NCBI GenBank assembly: GCA_025350105.1
Contig: JANXYJ010000137.1
Coordinates: 1-64,000 of the forward strand
Source of the DNA: Terriglobia bacterium
Lineage (GTDB): Bacteria > Acidobacteriota > Terriglobia > Bryobacterales > Bryobacteraceae
Direction of reading: 5' to 3'
DNA: 64,000 nucleotides
The notes under the pieces are model-generated. The model did not search any database, had not been told where the DNA came from, and was given only the letters and a program-made list of their open reading frames with translations. A program made the position numbers and the translations under genes. This document shows positions 62,374-64,000 of this stretch, piece by piece; position 1 is the first letter of the stretch, and the number at the start of each line of letters is the position of its first letter.

Positions 62374-63570
62374 TTATGGACGAGAACCCGCGCGCCCATT
62401 GATGGCCCGATCCAATAACTGCGCCACATGCAGCACTTGCGTCGTATCGCCGCGCCGGGAAAGCGCTGCGCGCATTTGTAGAATGCAGCCAACATTGCCG
62501 GTAGCCACCACATCGGGAGCGGCGTCCACAATGTGCGCGGCTTTGCGATCGCCCAAGGCGTCGGCGGCTTTTGGCTGCACCAGGTTATAGATTCCCGCCG
62601 ACCCGCAGCATAGCGCGCCCTCCGGCAGATCCATCAACTTCACGCCAGGTATTCCGCGCAACAATTCCCTAGGCTGGGTTGTCACCTTTTGCGCGTGCTG
62701 CAGGTGACAGGAATCGTGATAGGCCACCTTCAGCGGCAAAGCAGTGCGCGCCGCGCGCGGTCCCAACGCACTTAAGAATTCAGAGATGTCGTGGCACTTC
62801 GATGAAAACTGCCGCAAGTGTGACCCGCAGCCTCCGGCATTGGTAATGATGGCGTCAATGCGCGTGTCATCCAGGGCAGCAACCAATTTCTGGGCGCACT
62901 CGGCGCCCTTTTCCGGCTGGCCACCATGAGACAGCAGCGCCCCACAGCAGGCCTGCTGCACCGGCGCGATCACTTCGCAACCCTCCGCCGCCAATACCCG
63001 CGCCGTAGCAGCATTGATCTCCGACATCCATTCGCGCTGCACGCAACCCAGCATCAGCGCCACGCGCGCGCGCTTTTCTCCCCGCGCCGGCGTAACCACT
63101 GGCACATCTTCCACTGGGCCAATTTGAGGAACGATGCGGCGCGGATCGAGAAAGGATAGTTTTCCGGCCAAGCTCACGAAAGGCCGCAGAAAGCGTAATA
63201 GATTGATATTGGGAAACGCGCTGAGAATCGCCGAGCGCATCCAGCGCTGATGCACAGGCCTTTCGTAAACGCGCTCCACTTCCGCGCGGGCTTCTTCGAT
63301 CAGCTTTTCATAGTTGACGCCGGAAGGGCACGCGGTCATGCAGGACACGCAACCCAGGCAGGAATCAATGTGCGAAACCCAGGTTTTGTCGATGGCCATC
63401 GTGCCCTCTACAGCCGTTTTCATCAAGTAGATTCGCCCGCGCGGCGAATCCATTTCGTTGCCCCACAACTGATACGTCGGACAAGCCTGCAAACAAAAGC
63501 CGCAATGGACGCACTGATTCAGCAGGTCTTTGCTCATACCCGCGGAAGTAGACGAAGGTACCGCCGCCAT
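62374..63570 (-). CDS. glcF: glycolate oxidase iron-sulfur subunit
   Basis: A 398-residue subunit with two 4Fe-4S clusters: CVHCGFCLQACPTYQLWG and CLGCVSCMTACPSGVNY. Two CCG domains follow (ALMLGCVQREWM, QQACCGALLSHGG; HDSCHLQHAQ, GALCCGSAGIYNL). GlcF transfers electrons from the flavin subunits of glycolate oxidase to the membrane. ATG 63570 shares its A with the stop of glcE, so translation is coupled; a second ATG lies 33 bases downstream. Upstream of the DUF2235 gene on the same strand after 162 bases with no feature. Confidence 0.93.
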   Translation of the reverse strand: MAAVPSSTSAGMSKDLLNQCVHCGFCLQACPTYQLWGNEMDSPRGRIYLMKTAVEGTMAIDKTWVSHIDSCLGCVSCMTACPSGVNYEKLIEEARAEVERVYERPVHQRWMRSAILSAFPNINLLRFLRPFVSLAGKLSFLDPRRIVPQIGPVEDVPVVTPARGEKRARVALMLGCVQREWMSEINAATARVLAAEGCEVIAPVQQACCGALLSHGGQPEKGAECAQKLVAALDDTRIDAIITNAGGCGSHLRQFSSKCHDISEFLSALGPRAARTALPLKVAYHDSCHLQHAQKVTTQPRELLRGIPGVKLMDLPEGALCCGSAGIYNLVQPKAADALGDRKAAHIVDAAPDVVATGNVGCILQMRAALSRRGDTTQVLHVAQLLDRAINGRAGSRP

Positions 63571-64000
63571 CAGATGCCACCCACGAAGCGCCCGGGATTC
63601 AAAGTGTTTTTCGGATCGAACTGGCGTTTCACTTCGCGCATCAATGGCAGGGCATCGCCCGCGTTGCCCCACGCATCCAGACCGCTGGATCGCATCAACG
63701 CATGGCGCAACAAAACCAGCGAACCTCCGGCCTGTTCGATTCCAGCGCGCAATGCTCCCAAGCCCTCCCGTTGGCGGATCCAACCTAATCCCGTTGCGTG
63801 AATCACCGCCTCGCCCGAAATTTGTGCCAACGTTTCCGCGATTTGCGTTGGTAGGATCGACAGCTTGGCGTCGGCATCCATCCTGGCCCAGACCGCTGGC
63901 ACGCCTTCCACCGGTTTTCCCATCTGCCACAACTGTTTCATCTGCGATGCAATGCCTTCCTCGGTTCCCTCAAACGCAACGTCAATTTCTGGAGCGCTGC
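63570..64000 (-). CDS. glcE: glycolate oxidase FAD-binding subunit, 3' part
   Basis: The frame is open to the right edge of the window (residues SAPEIDVAFEGTEEGIASQM lead into the visible ORF), so this is the C-terminal 140 or so residues of a longer gene. The end MREVKRQFDPKNTLNPGRFV is the typical C-terminus of FAD-linked oxidase subunits such as GlcE. It is followed with overlap by glcF. The missing 5' part and glcD would lie beyond 64000. Confidence 0.88.
   Translation of the reverse strand, partial: SAPEIDVAFEGTEEGIASQMKQLWQMGKPVEGVPAVWARMDADAKLSILPTQIAETLAQISGEAVIHATGLGWIRQREGLGALRAGIEQAGGSLVLLRHALMRSSGLDAWGNAGDALPLMREVKRQFDPKNTLNPGRFVGGI

Overview
The window looks like a piece of an acidobacterial chromosome, most likely from the Solibacter/Bryobacter branch. 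The evidence is moderately high GC, outer-membrane genes (complete Tol-Pal set, KDO synthesis, MsbA), a YVTN-type secreted beta-propeller and an LVIVD-type repeat protein, a tannase-family esterase, a Tat-exported oxidoreductase, and intergenic DNA littered with a short repeat built on CGCTCCCTTACGGTCGCGGCT. No rRNA, tRNA, CRISPR array, phage or complete insertion sequence was found. Taxonomy is an inference from gene content only.

Layout. 1-2.1 kb is a repeat-dense island made of near-identical blocks and tandem hairpins around one orphan gene (943-1416). 2.2-7.7 kb holds housekeeping and small genes (GlcG/HbpS-like, truA, a secreted small protein, an ABC-F ATPase, a carboxymuconolactone decarboxylase-like protein, an SDR, a zinc-ribbon microprotein). 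7.7-10.4 kb is an accessory patch: an RHS/YD-repeat remnant followed by a tandemly duplicated three-gene cassette of small membrane/lipoprotein paralogues, one member of which is dead. 10.5-16.2 kb has an S55 (SpoIVB-type) peptidase coupled to a beta-propeller protein, then a Tat-targeted zinc dehydrogenase. 16.2-21.7 kb (minus strand) is a small TM protein, methylmalonyl-CoA mutase large subunit, Fic, trmFO and xerC. 21.8-28 kb contains an aldo/keto reductase, a tannase-like esterase, a PD-(D/E)XK-like protein overlapping a DUF697-like protein, and a glycine-zipper protein.

28-35.7 kb is a long plus-strand housekeeping run: Trm112, glycosyltransferase 9, msbA, yicC, gmk, rpoZ, coaBC, family-4 UDG, tmk, mostly overlapping by a few bases. 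35.7-40.8 kb (minus) runs acpS, an NtrY/NtrX-like two-component pair and a split chromate transporter. 40.9-43.2 kb is a cobalt/nickel ECF transporter (cbiM-Q-O). 43.2-48.6 kb is the Tol-Pal locus (tolQ-tolR-tolA-tolB-pal-cpoB). 48.7-51.3 kb has recN and an S1/P1 nuclease. 51.3-54.6 kb has a frameshifted secreted protein, a YVTN propeller and a type IV prepilin. 54.6-57.9 kb is kdsB-pyrG-kdsA (KDO and CTP supply CMP-KDO synthesis). 58-64 kb carries an LVIVD-type repeat protein, an aldo/keto reductase, a DUF2235 hydrolase with C-terminal membrane segments, and glcF/glcE of glycolate oxidase running off the right edge.

The most unusual material is the repeat island with its orphan gene, and the duplicated small-protein cassette beside the RHS remnant, where one gene in each copy appears to start at CTG inside the stop codon of its neighbour.
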